This document shows, one piece after another, positions 8,539 through 18,299 of a stretch of DNA of 34,290 bases (positions within the stretch are counted from its first letter, which is position 1; the number at the start of each line of letters is the position of its first letter). This DNA comes from Methanomicrobiales archaeon (GTDB taxonomy: Archaea > Halobacteriota > Methanomicrobia > Methanomicrobiales > Methanospirillaceae): positions 1 through 34,290 of the forward strand of contig JANYKQ010000081.1 in assembly GCA_025358115.1 (NCBI GenBank), written 5' to 3'. The notes under the pieces were generated by a model. That model was not told the origin of the DNA and searched no databases. It was given only the letters and a program-made list of their open reading frames with translations. A program made the position numbers and the translations under genes.

Positions 8539-10944
8539 ATGGATTCAAAAACCGTTCCGTCCATAATCCTTAACCAGCTCAAACCGGCGATTGTACTTTT
8601 TCTCCTGCTCACCATCATCACCGGCATTTTCTATCCGGTCTTGATCACCGGCATCGCCCAACTGGTCTTCCCTCTCCAGGCAAACGGGAACTTCATTGTT
8701 CATGACGGAAAGGTGGCTGGTTCAGCACTCATCGGACAACCCTTCACATCCCCGGGATATTTCTGGGGCCGTCCCTCCGCCACCTCCCCGGTACCGTACA
8801 ATGCCGGGCTCTCATCCGGTTCAAACCTCGGCCCTTCGAACCCAGCGCTCGTTAATGCAGTAAAGACAAGGGTAGATGCCCTCCATGCGGCGGACCCGGC
8901 CAATACACTTCCGGTTCCGGTTGATCTCGTCACGGCTTCCGGGAGCGGGCTCGACCCGGACATCAGTGTTGCCGCCGCAAACTACCAGGTCCACCGGATT
9001 GCCCGCGAGCGGAACTTCACCGACAGTGATGTCCAGGCGCTTGTAGCCAGCCATGTCGAGCCCCGGCAGTTCGGGATCTTTGGCGAACCCCGGGTGAATG
9101 TCCTGAACATGAACCTCGCCCTCGATGAGATGAGTGCTACTCACATTGTCCCTTCATCCCCGGTACCACAGGGCTTTGATTTTCCGGACGAACCGGGGCT
9201 TCGTATTCCTGACTGGATTGTCCTTATCCTTTTCATTGGAGTCTTCGTAGTTACAGTTGTCCCCCTGGGAAGATTCATGGTACATGTCCTCAAAGGGGAA
9301 CCGCATCTCCTCTCCCCCCTTACCGGGCCGCTTGAACACCGGCTCCTGGCATGGTCGCAGGTGAATGCCAAAGACGAGATGGACTGGATAACGTTTGCGA
9401 TTGCCATGATGGTCTTCTCGTTCATCGGGATCCTCTTCCTCTTCGTGCTACAGCTCACCCAGTCTGTCCTCCCGCTGAACCCCGCCGGCATAGGATCGCC
9501 ATCGTGGGACCTTGCACTCAATACTGCGGTCAGTTTCGTTTCCAACACCAACTGGCAGGCCTATGCCGGGGAGACGGGGGTCAGCTACCTTACCCAGATG
9601 ATGGGCCTGTGCGTCCAGAACTTTACCTCAGCTGCGACGGGGCTGGCGGTCCTTACCGGACTCGCGTATGGCCTCTCCCGCAAATCCGCATCCACCATCG
9701 GGAACTTCTGGGTCCTGCTCGTCCGGAGCGTGATGATCCTCCTGCCGCTCAGCATCATCATCGCGCTCATCCTCGTATCGCAGGGCACGGTCCAGACCTT
9801 CAGCGGACCGGTCATTGTTCAGCTTCTCGATCCGGTGAAGGATGCAAGCGGAGCATTCGTCACCACCCAGACCATTCCGCTCGGGCCCGCTGCCTCCCAG
9901 GTTGCGATCAAACAGCTTGGAGTCAACGGGGGCGGGTTCTTCAACACGAACTCGGCCCACCCGTTCGAGAACCCAACCCCTTTTGCCAACTTCATCGAGA
10001 TCATTGCAATACTCCTCATCCCGTCAGCACTCTGTTATTCGTTTGGGCGGATGGTCGGGGCCGGGAGGAAAGGCGTGAGTCTCCTCATCGCCATGACCCT
10101 TATCTTCCTGCCGCTCCTCGGCCTTGCCATCTGGGCGGAGCTGGGTGGCAACCCGGCACTTGCCGGCATGGGCATCGACCAGACCACAACCGACCTCCAG
10201 CCGGGCGGTAACATGGAAGGAAAGGAAGTGCGGTTTGGCATCACGGGCTCTGCCCTCTTTTCTGTAGTTACGACCGCTGCTTCCTGTGGAGCAGTCAACT
10301 CCATGCACGACTCCTTCACGCCGCTTGGCGGTTTTGTCCAGCTGCTGATGATGCAGTTTGGCGAAGTGGTGTACGGGGGCATCGGGTCCGGTCTCTATGG
10401 CATGCTCATCTTTGTGATCATCGCAATGTTTATTGCCGGGCTGATGGTCGGCCGAACACCTGAATATCTCGGCAAGAAGATCGAGCCGCGGGAAATGGCG
10501 ATTGCCACCATCATCATTCTCATCCCCATCTTCCTGATCCTCATCAGTACGGCAGTCGCGGTTCTCGTGGATTCAGGCAGGATCGCGGTCCTCAACCCGG
10601 GCCCCCATGGTTTCTCGGAGATCCTGTATGCGTTCACCTCTGCCTCACAAAATAACGGCAGTGCTTTTGCCGGCCTGTCTGCCAACAGCCTGTTCTATAA
10701 CCTCATGACCGCTGCCGGTATGTTCATCGGCCGGTTCGGTGTTGCAATTCTTACGCTCGCCCTGGCCGGTTCACTTGTGGTAAAAAAGATCGTTCCGGTA
10801 AGCGAGGGGACCCTGTCGGACCACCGTCCGCTCTTTCTCATCTGGCTGGTCTTTGTAGTCGTGATCATCGGGGCGCTCAGTTTCCTCCCGGCCCTTGCCC
10901 TGGGTCCCCTTGTCGAACATCTCATTCTTGGCGGGGGGGTATGA
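8539..10944 (+). CDS. kdpA: KdpC-KdpA fusion: K+-transporting ATPase subunits C and A in one chain
   Basis: The single 801-residue frame contains two Kdp subunits. Residues 1-198 are KdpC: an N-terminal membrane helix ([25 protein letters not shown]), then [38 protein letters not shown] and the end [13 protein letters not shown]. Residues 199-222 form a Pro-rich linker. Residues 223-801 are KdpA, the K+-selective channel-like subunit, with the four selectivity loops [11 protein letters not shown] (335), [19 protein letters not shown] (461), [16 protein letters not shown] (578) and [10 protein letters not shown] (701). In standard operons kdpA and kdpC are separate genes flanking kdpB; here C comes first and is joined. 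No stop or frameshift is visible in the linker. No kdpF is seen. kdpB follows after 3 bases. Confidence 0.96.
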   Translation: MDSKTVPSIILNQLKPAIVLFLLLTIITGIFYPVLITGIAQLVFPLQANGNFIVHDGKVAGSALIGQPFTSPGYFWGRPSATSPVPYNAGLSSGSNLGPSNPALVNAVKTRVDALHAADPANTLPVPVDLVTASGSGLDPDISVAAANYQVHRIARERNFTDSDVQALVASHVEPRQFGIFGEPRVNVLNMNLALDEMSATHIVPSSPVPQGFDFPDEPGLRIPDWIVLILFIGVFVVTVVPLGRFMVHVLKGEPHLLSPLTGPLEHRLLAWSQVNAKDEMDWITFAIAMMVFSFIGILFLFVLQLTQSVLPLNPAGIGSPSWDLALNTAVSFVSNTNWQAYAGETGVSYLTQMMGLCVQNFTSAATGLAVLTGLAYGLSRKSASTIGNFWVLLVRSVMILLPLSIIIALILVSQGTVQTFSGPVIVQLLDPVKDASGAFVTTQTIPLGPAASQVAIKQLGVNGGGFFNTNSAHPFENPTPFANFIEIIAILLIPSALCYSFGRMVGAGRKGVSLLIAMTLIFLPLLGLAIWAELGGNPALAGMGIDQTTTDLQPGGNMEGKEVRFGITGSALFSVVTTAASCGAVNSMHDSFTPLGGFVQLLMMQFGEVVYGGIGSGLYGMLIFVIIAMFIAGLMVGRTPEYLGKKIEPREMAIATIIILIPIFLILISTAVAVLVDSGRIAVLNPGPHGFSEILYAFTSASQNNGSAFAGLSANSLFYNLMTAAGMFIGRFGVAILTLALAGSLVVKKIVPVSEGTLSDHRPLFLIWLVFVVVIIGALSFLPALALGPLVEHLILGGGV

Positions 10945-10947
10945 TCC

Positions 10948-13053
10948 ATGCCTGAACCTGCCGGCACCCGGAACAACAAACCGGTACTACCCTTAATTTA
11001 CCGGCGTGCAGTGATCGATGCCATACTCAAGCTCGATCCGCGCCTGATGATAAAAAACCCGGTCATGTTCGTAGTCGAAGCCGGCAGTGCCTTAACAACC
11101 CTGCTCTGGCTGCAGGCACTTGCCGGCAATGGCGAAGCTCCTGCCGGGTTCATCGGTGCGATCTCGGCATGGCTCTGGTTCACCGTCCTCTTTGCAAACT
11201 TTGCCGAAGCCCTCGCGGAGGGGCGGGGCAAGGCCCAGGCAGAATCCCTGCGGAAGATGCGGCAGGACACACTGGCAAAGAAACTCTACCTTGGGTACGA
11301 GATCGTCAAAGGCCGGGAACCGGTTCCCGCTGATTATCTCGAAGTCTCCTCCTCAACCCTGCACAAGAACGACCTCCTATATGTCAAAGCCGGGGATACT
11401 ATCCCGGTCGACGGTGAAGTAACCGAGGGGATCGCATCGGTAAACGAGAGTGCGATCACCGGTGAAAGTGCGCCGGTCATCCGGGAATCCGGTGGGGACC
11501 GGAGTGCCGTCACCGGCGGTACGGTCGTCCTCTCGGACTGGCTCATCATCCAGGTGAGTGCCGGTGCCGGTGAAGGATTCCTCGATCACATGATCAGCCT
11601 TGTTGAAGGGGCAAAGCGGCAGAAGACCCCCAACGAGATTGCCCTCAATATCCTGCTCATCGGCCTGACCGCAGTATTTCTCGTTGTCTGCGCAACGCTC
11701 TGGGCATTCTCCGTGTACAGCGTGCAGACGTCCGGCTCAGGTATCCCGGTAACGGTCACGGTCCTTGTTGCCCTGCTCGTCTGCCTTGCACCGACCACTA
11801 TCGGGGGCCTCCTCAGTGCCATCGGTATCGCCGGGATGGACCGGCTCATCCGCCGCAACGTGATCACAACCTCCGGAAGGGCAATCGAGGCAGCGGGGGA
11901 CGTAGATGTCCTCCTGCTTGACAAGACCGGTACGATCACCCTTGGCAACCGGCAGGCCGTGGAGCTGGTACCGGTCGACAGCACGGATATCATGGACCTT
12001 GTAGAGACTGCACAGCTGGCATCGCTTGCCGATGAAACCCCTGAAGGACGCAGCATCGTTGTCCTGGCAAAGGAGAAGTACGGTCTCCGGGGCAGGACAG
12101 TCGGGGCAACGGAGTCCGGTGCCGGCATGCAGTTCATCGCGTTTACCAGCCAGACGCGGATGAGCGGCGTCGACTCTGGTGACATTCATATCCGGAAAGG
12201 TGCGGCAGATGCGATGTTCAGGCACATTGAAGCGTCCGGCAATCCCGTAACCGACGCACTGAAAAAGGAAGTCAATATAATCGCCCTTGCCGGGGGGACT
12301 CCGCTCGTGGTCACGAAGAACTGCAAGGCGCTGGGTGTTGTTCATTTAAAGGACATTGTCAAAGGCGGGATGAAGGAACGGTTCGCCCAGCTCAGGAAGA
12401 TGGGGATCAAGACGGTGATGATCACCGGTGATAACCGCCTGACTGCTGCAACCATTGCAGCAGAAGCCGGTGTCGACGATTTCCTTGCAGAAGCAACCCC
12501 CGAGAGCAAGCTCAACCTCATCCGCGAGTACCAGACCGGCGGGCGCATGGTGGCAATGACCGGTGATGGTACCAATGATGCACCGGCCCTTGCCCAGGCC
12601 GATGTCGCGGTTGCCATGAATACCGGGACCCAGCCTGCACGCGAGGCAGCGAACATGATCGATCTCGACAGTAACCCGACAAAATTAATCGAGATTGTCG
12701 AGATCGGTAAACAACTTCTCATGACCCGGGGGGCGCTGACCACCTTCTCGATTGCAAACGACCTGGCGAAATATTTCGTGATCATCCCTGCCGCATTCAT
12801 CACCACGTATCCCGCACTTGCTGCACTGAATTTCATGGGCCTCCACAACGCGATTCTCTCCGCCGTTATTTTCAATGCACTGATCATCGTTGTCCTCATC
12901 CCGCTTGCACTCCATGGCGTGACGTACCGCCCGATGACTGCCGAGGTTGCCCTGCGGAACAACATTGTCGTTTATGGCATTGGCGGCCTGGTCGCCCCGT
13001 TTATCGGCATAAAGATTATCGATATGGTGCTCGTACTGATGGGTGTGGTGTGA
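10948..13053 (+). CDS. kdpB: K+-transporting ATPase catalytic subunit KdpB
   Basis: This P-type ATPase subunit of 701 residues (E. coli KdpB is 682) hydrolyses ATP to drive K+ uptake through KdpA. The phosphorylated aspartate is D325 in [13 protein letters not shown]. The actuator loop is TGES at 171-174, whose serine is the inhibitory phosphorylation site in E. coli. The hinge motif [16 protein letters not shown] lies near 537-552. The TM segment [22 protein letters not shown] carries the characteristic Kdp sequence. Its start lies 3 bases after the kdpC-kdpA stop, and the run of G in the preceding stop region can serve as ribosome-binding site. kdpD follows after 6 bases with GAGGT overlapping the kdpB stop. 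Confidence 0.97.
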   Translation: MPEPAGTRNNKPVLPLIYRRAVIDAILKLDPRLMIKNPVMFVVEAGSALTTLLWLQALAGNGEAPAGFIGAISAWLWFTVLFANFAEALAEGRGKAQAESLRKMRQDTLAKKLYLGYEIVKGREPVPADYLEVSSSTLHKNDLLYVKAGDTIPVDGEVTEGIASVNESAITGESAPVIRESGGDRSAVTGGTVVLSDWLIIQVSAGAGEGFLDHMISLVEGAKRQKTPNEIALNILLIGLTAVFLVVCATLWAFSVYSVQTSGSGIPVTVTVLVALLVCLAPTTIGGLLSAIGIAGMDRLIRRNVITTSGRAIEAAGDVDVLLLDKTGTITLGNRQAVELVPVDSTDIMDLVETAQLASLADETPEGRSIVVLAKEKYGLRGRTVGATESGAGMQFIAFTSQTRMSGVDSGDIHIRKGAADAMFRHIEASGNPVTDALKKEVNIIALAGGTPLVVTKNCKALGVVHLKDIVKGGMKERFAQLRKMGIKTVMITGDNRLTAATIAAEAGVDDFLAEATPESKLNLIREYQTGGRMVAMTGDGTNDAPALAQADVAVAMNTGTQPAREAANMIDLDSNPTKLIEIVEIGKQLLMTRGALTTFSIANDLAKYFVIIPAAFITTYPALAALNFMGLHNAILSAVIFNALIIVVLIPLALHGVTYRPMTAEVALRNNIVVYGIGGLVAPFIGIKIIDMVLVLMGVV

Positions 13054-13059
13054 GGTCTC

Positions 13060-15051
13060 ATGGCTGTTACTCCTGAATGCCGTCCCGATCCCGATATGCT
13101 CCTCGCACGCATACAGGGAGAGGAGCGGCGAAAGCACCGGGGCAGGCTGAAGATCTTCCTGGGGTACATTGCCGGTGTAGGAAAGACCTACGAGATGCTC
13201 ATGGCGGCTCACCTCCGGCGTTTCGAAGGCATCGATGTAAGAGCAGGGTATATCGAGACCCATGGCAGGCCCGAGACCGAAGCGCTGCTGGAAGGGCTTG
13301 CCATGATCCCCCGCAAGCAGATGGAATACCGGGGAGTTCTCCTCCCGGAATTCGATCTCGATGCAACCCTGCTCTGCCGCCCGTCCCTGGTCCTTGTCGA
13401 TGAACTGGCCCACACCAATGTTTTCGGCTCCCGGCATGCCAAGCGCTACCAGGATGTCGAGGAACTGCTCGCTGCCGGCATCGATGTCTACACCACGCTG
13501 AATGTCCAGCACATCGAGAGCCTCAACGATGTGGTTGCCCAGATCACCAAAGTGCTCGTGCGCGAAACGATCCCCGACCGGGTGATCGATGAAGCCGACG
13601 AGATTGAAGTTGTTGATCTTGCACCCCCGGAACTTCTCCAGCGGCTGCGGGACGGCAAGGTCTATGTTCCCGATATGGCAGCACGGGCAATCGAGCAGTT
13701 CTTCAACGAGGGGAATCTCTATGCATTGCGTGAACTTACGCTCCGGAGGGCAGCCGAACGCGTAGACGAGCAGATGCTCGCGTATATGCAGACCCGGGCG
13801 ATCCCGGGCCCGTGGGCTGCAGGAGAGCACATCCTTGTGTCGGTCGGGCCGGGTCCGTTGTCCGAGAGGTTGGTGAGGACCGCCCGGAGGCAGGCCGACC
13901 GCATGGGAGCCCGGTGGACGGCAATCTATGTTGAGACACCGGCACATCACCGCCTTTCAAAAGAGGGAAAAGAACAACTGGCACGTACCCTGCAGCTTGC
14001 CGGCAGACTGGGGGCGACTACGGTCACCCTGTTCGGGCTCAATATCGCGTTGACTGTAATCGACTATGCACGCCGGCACAATATTACCCGCATCATCATC
14101 GGAAAGACCCTGCGTCCGCGCTGGCAGGAGTACGTCTTTGGGTCTATCGTTGACCAGCTCATCCACTACAGTGGCACGATCGATGTCTACGTTATCAGCA
14201 GCAGCGATCATGTCCAGCAAAACCTTGTCGACCTGGATCTCCTGCTCCCGGTAGTTCCTCCGAAGGATTACCTTGCAAGTATGGTGCTTGTCGCTGCCGT
14301 AACGATCATCGGGTGGCTGGTAAAGGAGATTATTTCACCCACGAATCTGGCCATGCTCTTCCTGCTTGCAGTTGTTGTTATCGCATTCAGGAGAGGGCTC
14401 CGGCCGGCAATCTTTACTGCAGTCATCGGCGTTCTTGCATTCGATTTCTTCTTCATCCCTCCCTACCTGACATTCCGGGTAACCGATACTGAATACCTCA
14501 TCACGTTTGCCGGTATGATCATCGTTGGTGCATTGATCAGCGTGCTCGTCACCCGGGCACGGGAACATGCCTTTGCAGCACAGGAAAGGGAAAACGAGAC
14601 CGGAACACTCTATGCACTTTCGCAGGACCTTGTTCGTGCGGTTGATGCCGATTCGATCATTGAGGCGGTTACCCGGCATATCCGGGAAATCTTCCAGTGG
14701 GACAGTGTCGTGCTTCTTCCCGATGAAGAACATCTTCTCATCCCCCGCTCTGGTACCGGTCTTGTCCTGAATGCAGATGATATCGCTGTTGCAACGTGGG
14801 CATTCCAGCATCGCAGCATAGCCGGTTATGATACCGATACCCTTCACGGATCCCCGCTCCGGTATATTCCCCTCCAGAGTTCGGCGGGAGTGCTCGGGAT
14901 CCTGGGAGTGAAACCAACGGAGCCGGATGGCGTCATCACGCATGAACAGGAGCGTATCCTCACCGCGTTTGCCAACCAGATTGCACTTGCCCTTGAGCGG
15001 GTGAACCTGGTCCGGACTTCCCGGCAACAGGAGAAAACTGGGGACATGTGA
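13060..15051 (+). CDS. kdpD: KdpD-like sensor without histidine kinase domain
   Basis: The 663-residue protein follows the KdpD domain order but stops early. Residues about 20-235 are the KdpD N-domain with Walker A-type GYIAGVGKT (35-43), LVLVDELAHTN (110-120) and YTTLNVQHIESLND (144-157). Residues about 255-380 are a Usp-like domain. Residues about 403-500 hold four membrane helices (DUF4118 type) with FFFIPPYLTFRV between. Residues about 515-655 are a GAF domain ending FANQIALALERVNLV. In E. coli KdpD the HisKA/HATPase region follows this point; here only 13 more residues and TGA occur, and no kinase fragment or kdpE lies downstream. The protein may sense K+ or turgor and act on the pump or on another partner. 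Confidence 0.93.
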   Translation: MAVTPECRPDPDMLLARIQGEERRKHRGRLKIFLGYIAGVGKTYEMLMAAHLRRFEGIDVRAGYIETHGRPETEALLEGLAMIPRKQMEYRGVLLPEFDLDATLLCRPSLVLVDELAHTNVFGSRHAKRYQDVEELLAAGIDVYTTLNVQHIESLNDVVAQITKVLVRETIPDRVIDEADEIEVVDLAPPELLQRLRDGKVYVPDMAARAIEQFFNEGNLYALRELTLRRAAERVDEQMLAYMQTRAIPGPWAAGEHILVSVGPGPLSERLVRTARRQADRMGARWTAIYVETPAHHRLSKEGKEQLARTLQLAGRLGATTVTLFGLNIALTVIDYARRHNITRIIIGKTLRPRWQEYVFGSIVDQLIHYSGTIDVYVISSSDHVQQNLVDLDLLLPVVPPKDYLASMVLVAAVTIIGWLVKEIISPTNLAMLFLLAVVVIAFRRGLRPAIFTAVIGVLAFDFFFIPPYLTFRVTDTEYLITFAGMIIVGALISVLVTRAREHAFAAQERENETGTLYALSQDLVRAVDADSIIEAVTRHIREIFQWDSVVLLPDEEHLLIPRSGTGLVLNADDIAVATWAFQHRSIAGYDTDTLHGSPLRYIPLQSSAGVLGILGVKPTEPDGVITHEQERILTAFANQIALALERVNLVRTSRQQEKTGDM

Positions 15052-15141
15052 GAGGGGAGATCATCTCATCCCCCATTCCTGTAATAATCCTCACCGCCTT
15101 CTGCGCGGTTACCGGTTCAGCCCCCGTGCCAGTATGCTGCT

Positions 15142-15195
15142 GACGGTGGCAACCGGGGATCGCGTCCAGGCCCCAAAACAGCCATTCTTTTTCCC
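15142..15195 (+). repeat. Dispersed repeat, fragment copy C
   Basis: GACGGTGGCAACCGGGGATC..GTCCAGGCCCCAAAACAGCC matches the first about 50 bp of the two long repeats at 7996 and 24537. The remainder of the unit is absent. It lies in the 286-bp gap between kdpD and dedA. Just after kdpD, an imperfect hairpin GGGGAGAT..ATCTCATCCCC at 15055-15074 could serve as transcript end. Otherwise I see nothing in that gap. Confidence 0.7.
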
Positions 15196-15337
15196 CGCGA
15201 CCATACTAACATCCTGATACCTGGCGTCTCTTACGAAGAAATACACATAGACTGGAGACATTTGCCCGGAAAACCACATTTTGTTTATCACGATTCACAC
15301 TCTTCTTTATCGCTCCGGGCATCCAAAATAACCCGGA

Positions 15338-16009
15338 ATGGATCCGTTCTTTAGCCTCATTGATTTCGTTATCCACTTTGATCATTACCTGCCGGGGATT
15401 ATCGATACGTACGGGTTCTGGACATATCCGATCCTGTTTGCAATCATCTTCTGCGAGACCGGGCTCGTCATCATGCCCTACCTCCCGGGCGACTCGCTCC
15501 TGTTCATTGCCGGTACGCTTGCCGGAGCAGGATACCTGAACATTGAGATCCTGATCGTAAGCCTTGTCATCGCAGCGGTGCTTGGGGACACGGTCAATTA
15601 CTGGATAGGGCACACAACCGGGATGAAGGTTTTAGACAAGAATTATAGTTTCGTTAAGAAAGAACACCTGGAAAAAACCAAAGATTATTTCCAGAAATAC
15701 GGAGGATTTACCATAATTATCGCCCGTTTTGTTCCGTTCATCCGTACGTTCGCTCCATTTCTCGCCGGCGTGGGAAAGATGGATTACCGCTGGTTCCTCA
15801 CCTATAATATCATTGGTGCGATCCTGTGGATCCTTGCATTCACCCTTGCAGGATATTTCCTTGGCAGTCTGCCCATCGTCCAGGAAAACTTCAGTCTGAT
15901 TATCTATGCGATCATAGGCATCTCGCTATTTGCTGTCGCCTCTGTCATCTACAGCATGCTGCGTCCTGCAAGCCCGGCAGGGGATGCTGACCAGAACACA
16001 TCCAGATAA
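15338..16009 (+). CDS. DedA family membrane protein
   Basis: This 223-residue integral membrane protein of the DedA/SNARE-associated (VTT) family acts in the cell membrane; bacterial relatives include lipid flippases and proteins needed for membrane homeostasis. Visible signatures are FCETGLVIMPYLPGDSLLFIAGTLAG near 46-71 and the arginine-containing stretch FTIIIARFVPFIRTFAPFLAGVGKM near 126-150, with GDTVNYWIGHTTG between them. About five hydrophobic segments are present. The ATG at 15338 (MDPFFSLIDFVIHF) gives the normal length. It stands alone on the plus strand, with htpX 222 bp downstream. The substrate in this archaeon is unknown. Confidence 0.92.
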   Translation: MDPFFSLIDFVIHFDHYLPGIIDTYGFWTYPILFAIIFCETGLVIMPYLPGDSLLFIAGTLAGAGYLNIEILIVSLVIAAVLGDTVNYWIGHTTGMKVLDKNYSFVKKEHLEKTKDYFQKYGGFTIIIARFVPFIRTFAPFLAGVGKMDYRWFLTYNIIGAILWILAFTLAGYFLGSLPIVQENFSLIIYAIIGISLFAVASVIYSMLRPASPAGDADQNTSR

Positions 16010-16231
16010 TGAAGAGTAAACAAATTTGCTCCACTTTTTTCAAGAGTGATCCAGAACATTGCTGGTCCGACACGATGGGGCAGGTGCTTTTGTCATGCAA
16101 CAATTTTTGCCGCTTTCTTTTATGCAATATTCTACAAATATCAAAAAAATCGAAAAATTGTTCAGGAACGAGTCATTTTTTGTGCAAAAGTCGATTCCCT
16201 TAATACCATCACGATCGTAAAGGTACTAATT

Positions 16232-17113
16232 ATGGATTGGAAACGTGACTGGGGCCTTACGGGCAGAGTCTGGCTGACGATGTTCTTGCTGTTCATCCTC
16301 TACCTTGTGTTCATGACGGTACTCCTGGCGTTCGGAGCCGGTTACTGGCTGATAGTGCTCCTTGCGGTTGGCATGGGATTGGTCCAGTACTTCTTCTCGG
16401 ATAAGCTGGTGCTCTGGTCAACCGGGGCCCGTATTATTGAAGATAATGAGTATCTTGACCTCCATCTGACCGTGGAGAAACTCTGCAGGGAAGCAGATCT
16501 CCCCAAGCCAAGGATTGCCATCATGCAGAGCCCGGTGCCGAACGCATTTGCCACCGGCAGGAGTCCGAAGCATGCGGTTATAGCCTGCACGGATTCGATC
16601 ATGCGGCTGCTCAAAAAGGATGAACTCGAAGCGGTGCTTGCCCACGAACTGGCTCATGTAAAGAACCGCGATATCCTGACCATGACCATGGCCAGTTTCA
16701 TTGCCATGATCGCTTCGATGATCATGCAGAGTTTCTTCTTCTCTGCGATCTTTGGCGGACGGGATCGTGGAGGTGGCAGCTGGATCGTTGTCTGGATCGT
16801 TTCGATTATCGTGTATGCCGCCAGTACGCTGCTCATCCTTGCCCTCTCACGGTACCGGGAGTTTGCAGCAGATCGCGGCAGTGCACTCATTACGAAGAAT
16901 CCGGAGGCGCTCATATCAGCCCTCAAGAAGATAAGCGGACGGATGGATGCAGTTCCGGTGGAATATAAGGAAAAGGTCGAGGGGGCAAATGCATTCTTCA
17001 TCATTCCCGCCATCTCAGGTAATTCCTTCATGGAACTCCTGTCCACCCACCCCCCGCTCGAGAAGCGGATCGCCAATCTTGAAAAAGTGGCAACAGAACT
17101 CCGGGGATACTAA
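16232..17113 (+). CDS. htpX: Protease HtpX homolog (zinc metalloprotease, M48)
   Basis: This 293-residue membrane protease degrades or processes membrane proteins. I place the start at the ATG at 16232 (MDWKRDWGLTGRVW), because the upstream 62 codons of the open frame lack HtpX-like content and cross an A/T-rich gap. Two membrane helices lie at 15-35 and 37-55. The zinc site is HELAHVKNRD with H138, E139 and H142, and the third ligand is E210 in SRYREFAADRGSAL. Two further hydrophobic segments lie at 150-175 and 184-206. The C-terminus has STHPPLEKRIANLE as usual. The gene appears monocistronic, with a T-run terminator just after it. Confidence 0.95.
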   Translation: MDWKRDWGLTGRVWLTMFLLFILYLVFMTVLLAFGAGYWLIVLLAVGMGLVQYFFSDKLVLWSTGARIIEDNEYLDLHLTVEKLCREADLPKPRIAIMQSPVPNAFATGRSPKHAVIACTDSIMRLLKKDELEAVLAHELAHVKNRDILTMTMASFIAMIASMIMQSFFFSAIFGGRDRGGGSWIVVWIVSIIVYAASTLLILALSRYREFAADRGSALITKNPEALISALKKISGRMDAVPVEYKEKVEGANAFFIIPAISGNSFMELLSTHPPLEKRIANLEKVATELRGY

Positions 17114-17134
17114 TCTCCGTTTCCCCTTCTGGAA

Positions 17135-17142
17135 TTTTTTTT
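17135..17142 (+). terminator. T-run terminator after htpX
   Basis: Eight consecutive T residues occur 21 bases after the htpX stop codon. Archaeal termination often needs only such a run without a hairpin. The remaining gap to 17381 contains a perfect hairpin at 17230-17246 and a TGTCGCGACA palindrome at 17270-17279, discussed in the findings. Confidence 0.5.
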
Positions 17143-17381
17143 GCATTCATCATGAATCGCAAAAATGATTATCTATCCCAGGTAACAATTGTGATTCGCA
17201 TTGAACGACCCGGTAAGCGATGGTGAGAACCACAACAGAGTTGTGGATTTTTTCCGGGAATACAAATTCTGTCGCGACAATCGCAACAGATATGGGAATC
17301 GGGTCGAATAGAGGGAAAAAATTTGGCAGATTCGAATGAGCACTCCCAGCCATATCCCGCATTCACATCAGGAATGACATT

Positions 17382-18227
17382 ATGATTAGCGAATTCATCA
17401 CCACGTATTACATCGATCCCATCCGCTACGGCCAGCCGTACAACATTGTGGACACCCTGACGTATGCCGTCATTCTCATTACGGCGGTATTTCTTATCTA
17501 TCGCTGGCTTGACCGGACCGGCTTTCCGGTGGACGGGAAGTTTGTCCTTGCCACGGTTCCGTTCATCATTTTTGGTGGACTCCTGCGGGTAGTTGAGGAC
17601 ACCGGATACATCACTTCCGATCTCCATCTCCTGCTCGTCACGCCGCTGATTTTCTTTGTGATGTTCTTCTTCACCATCACGGCGTTGTTCATTTCACGGA
17701 CACTTGAACGAGCCGGGATAATTACCTCATATCATACCGGGTACGCCGGTATCGGGACGATGAGTTGCATTCTCGCAGCCGCATTCCTGGCATGGTTCGG
17801 GTTTACCTATACGCAGGTCTCGGTCAGCATCCTTCTCATCATCCTTGCACTAGCCATCGTCACATCCTGCGCAGTCTGGGGATTCATGCGGTATGTACTC
17901 AAATGGGAATATGCGAGCGATCCGCTGTACTGCGTGCTGATCTTCGGCCAGCTGCTGGACGCAAGCGCCACGAGTTATGGCATTGACCTGCACTCCCTGG
18001 TCTATACCGAATCACATGTCGTTGGCGGTGCCCTGATTGCATGGACCGGAACAGCGTTTTCCATGTTCCCCCTGAAACTCGCAGTCCTGTTTCCCGCAGT
18101 GTACATCCTCCAGCTGTACCGGAAAGAAGCACAACCGGTCCTCTGGCACCTGATCCTGCTTGCCATGATCATTGTGGGATTTGGTCCGGGCGTACGGGGG
18201 ATGGTCAGGATGGTATTGTTCATTTAA
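17382..18227 (+). CDS. DUF63 family membrane protein
   Basis: This 281-residue protein has about seven or eight hydrophobic helices and matches the archaeal DUF63 family of unknown function. Recognisable features are the N-terminus ending YYIDPIRYGQPYNIVDTLTYA, PFIIFGGLLRVVEDTGYI near 65-82, a central VLIFGQLLDASATSYGID near 187-204, and the C-terminal FGPGVRGMVRMVLFI. The conserved acidic and arginine residues within membrane segments (RVVED, DASAT) suggest a transport or enzymatic role, but none is proven. The start ATG at 17382 follows AGGAATGACATT. The carbonic anhydrase gene begins 72 bp downstream. Confidence 0.9.
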   Translation: MISEFITTYYIDPIRYGQPYNIVDTLTYAVILITAVFLIYRWLDRTGFPVDGKFVLATVPFIIFGGLLRVVEDTGYITSDLHLLLVTPLIFFVMFFFTITALFISRTLERAGIITSYHTGYAGIGTMSCILAAAFLAWFGFTYTQVSVSILLIILALAIVTSCAVWGFMRYVLKWEYASDPLYCVLIFGQLLDASATSYGIDLHSLVYTESHVVGGALIAWTGTAFSMFPLKLAVLFPAVYILQLYRKEAQPVLWHLILLAMIIVGFGPGVRGMVRMVLFI

Positions 18228-18299
18228 TCCATCTCTTTTATTATACAGATCCTGCTTAATACTCACAATGATTCCGGTTGTTCTCCTTGAGGGCGAAAA

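Noticed and set aside
8539-10944. KdpC-KdpA joining as an assembly or sequencing error
   Set aside because: The linker is in frame, of plausible length and composition, and the three Kdp subunits are otherwise complete; an error removing a stop cannot be fully excluded without reads.
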